DNA of 6,111 nt from Syntrophaceae bacterium (GTDB lineage Bacteria; Desulfobacterota; SM23-61): assembly GCA_003154025.1 (NCBI GenBank), contig PMCE01000216.1, positions 1-6,111 on the forward strand, in the 5' to 3' direction. The translations under genes were made by a program, and so were the position numbers. Under the pieces are notes generated by a model. The model ran no database searches, was not told the origin of the DNA, and saw only the letters and a list, made by a program, of their open reading frames with translations. Position 1 is the first letter of the stretch. Each line of letters starts with the position of its first letter. This document shows, piece by piece, positions 6,088-6,111 of the stretch.

Positions 6088-6111
6088 GTTTCGGGTTTCG
6101 AGTTTCGGGTT
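6088..6111. repeat. 7-nt tandem repeat after copA, running off the window
   Basis: Three complete units, GTTTCGG, GTTTCGA and GTTTCGG, and the first three bases of a fourth. The array starts six bases after the copA stop codon and is cut by the window end, so its length is unknown. It shares the period and a loose consensus TTNCNRG with the array at 1035-1076. Confidence 0.7.

Overview
The window reads as an ordinary stretch of a moderately GC-rich bacterial chromosome with five complete genes and compact, repeat-bearing intergenic spaces. It carries no rRNA, tRNA, CRISPR array, transposase or phage gene that I can recognise. The lineage is not provable from the sequence. The S9/L13/ArgC/CopA sequences are typically bacterial, and the gene order rplM-rpsI-argC together with the small palindromic intergenic repeats suggests Desulfobacterota (former Deltaproteobacteria) or a nearby phylum. 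That placement is inference.

Layout. Positions 38-1018 (+) encode a Tat-exported amidohydrolase of the 2-pyrone-4,6-dicarboxylate-hydrolase-like (COG3618/Amidohydro_2) group. Positions 1019-1290 separate it from the convergent argC and hold a degenerate 7-nt tandem repeat and two perfect palindromes of one family. Positions 1291-2328 (-) encode ArgC, the NADPH-dependent reductase of arginine biosynthesis. Positions 2329-2592 hold a roughly 91-nt imperfect inverted repeat and a strong rho-independent terminator. Positions 2593-2985 (-) and 2997-3425 (-) are the ribosomal protein operon rplM-rpsI (L13 then S9), with a near-consensus sigma-70 promoter at 3456-3484. Positions 3426-3610 are the divergent intergenic region. 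Positions 3611-6082 (+) encode a two-heavy-metal-domain P1B-1 copper-exporting ATPase (CopA). A second period-7 repeat begins 6 nt after its stop codon and runs off the window edge.

Working together. rplM and rpsI are one transcription unit, ending in the terminator before argC. The argC gene lies on the same strand behind them, so it needs its own promoter or terminator read-through. copA and the exported hydrolase are functionally unrelated neighbours: one protects against cytoplasmic Cu(I), the other probably hydrolyses a small lactone or ester outside the cytoplasm. I see no hidden multi-gene system here. The most interesting material is the non-coding DNA: two palindromes whose outer arms agree while their self-complementary cores differ completely, and period-7 arrays just after the stop codons of both plus-strand genes.
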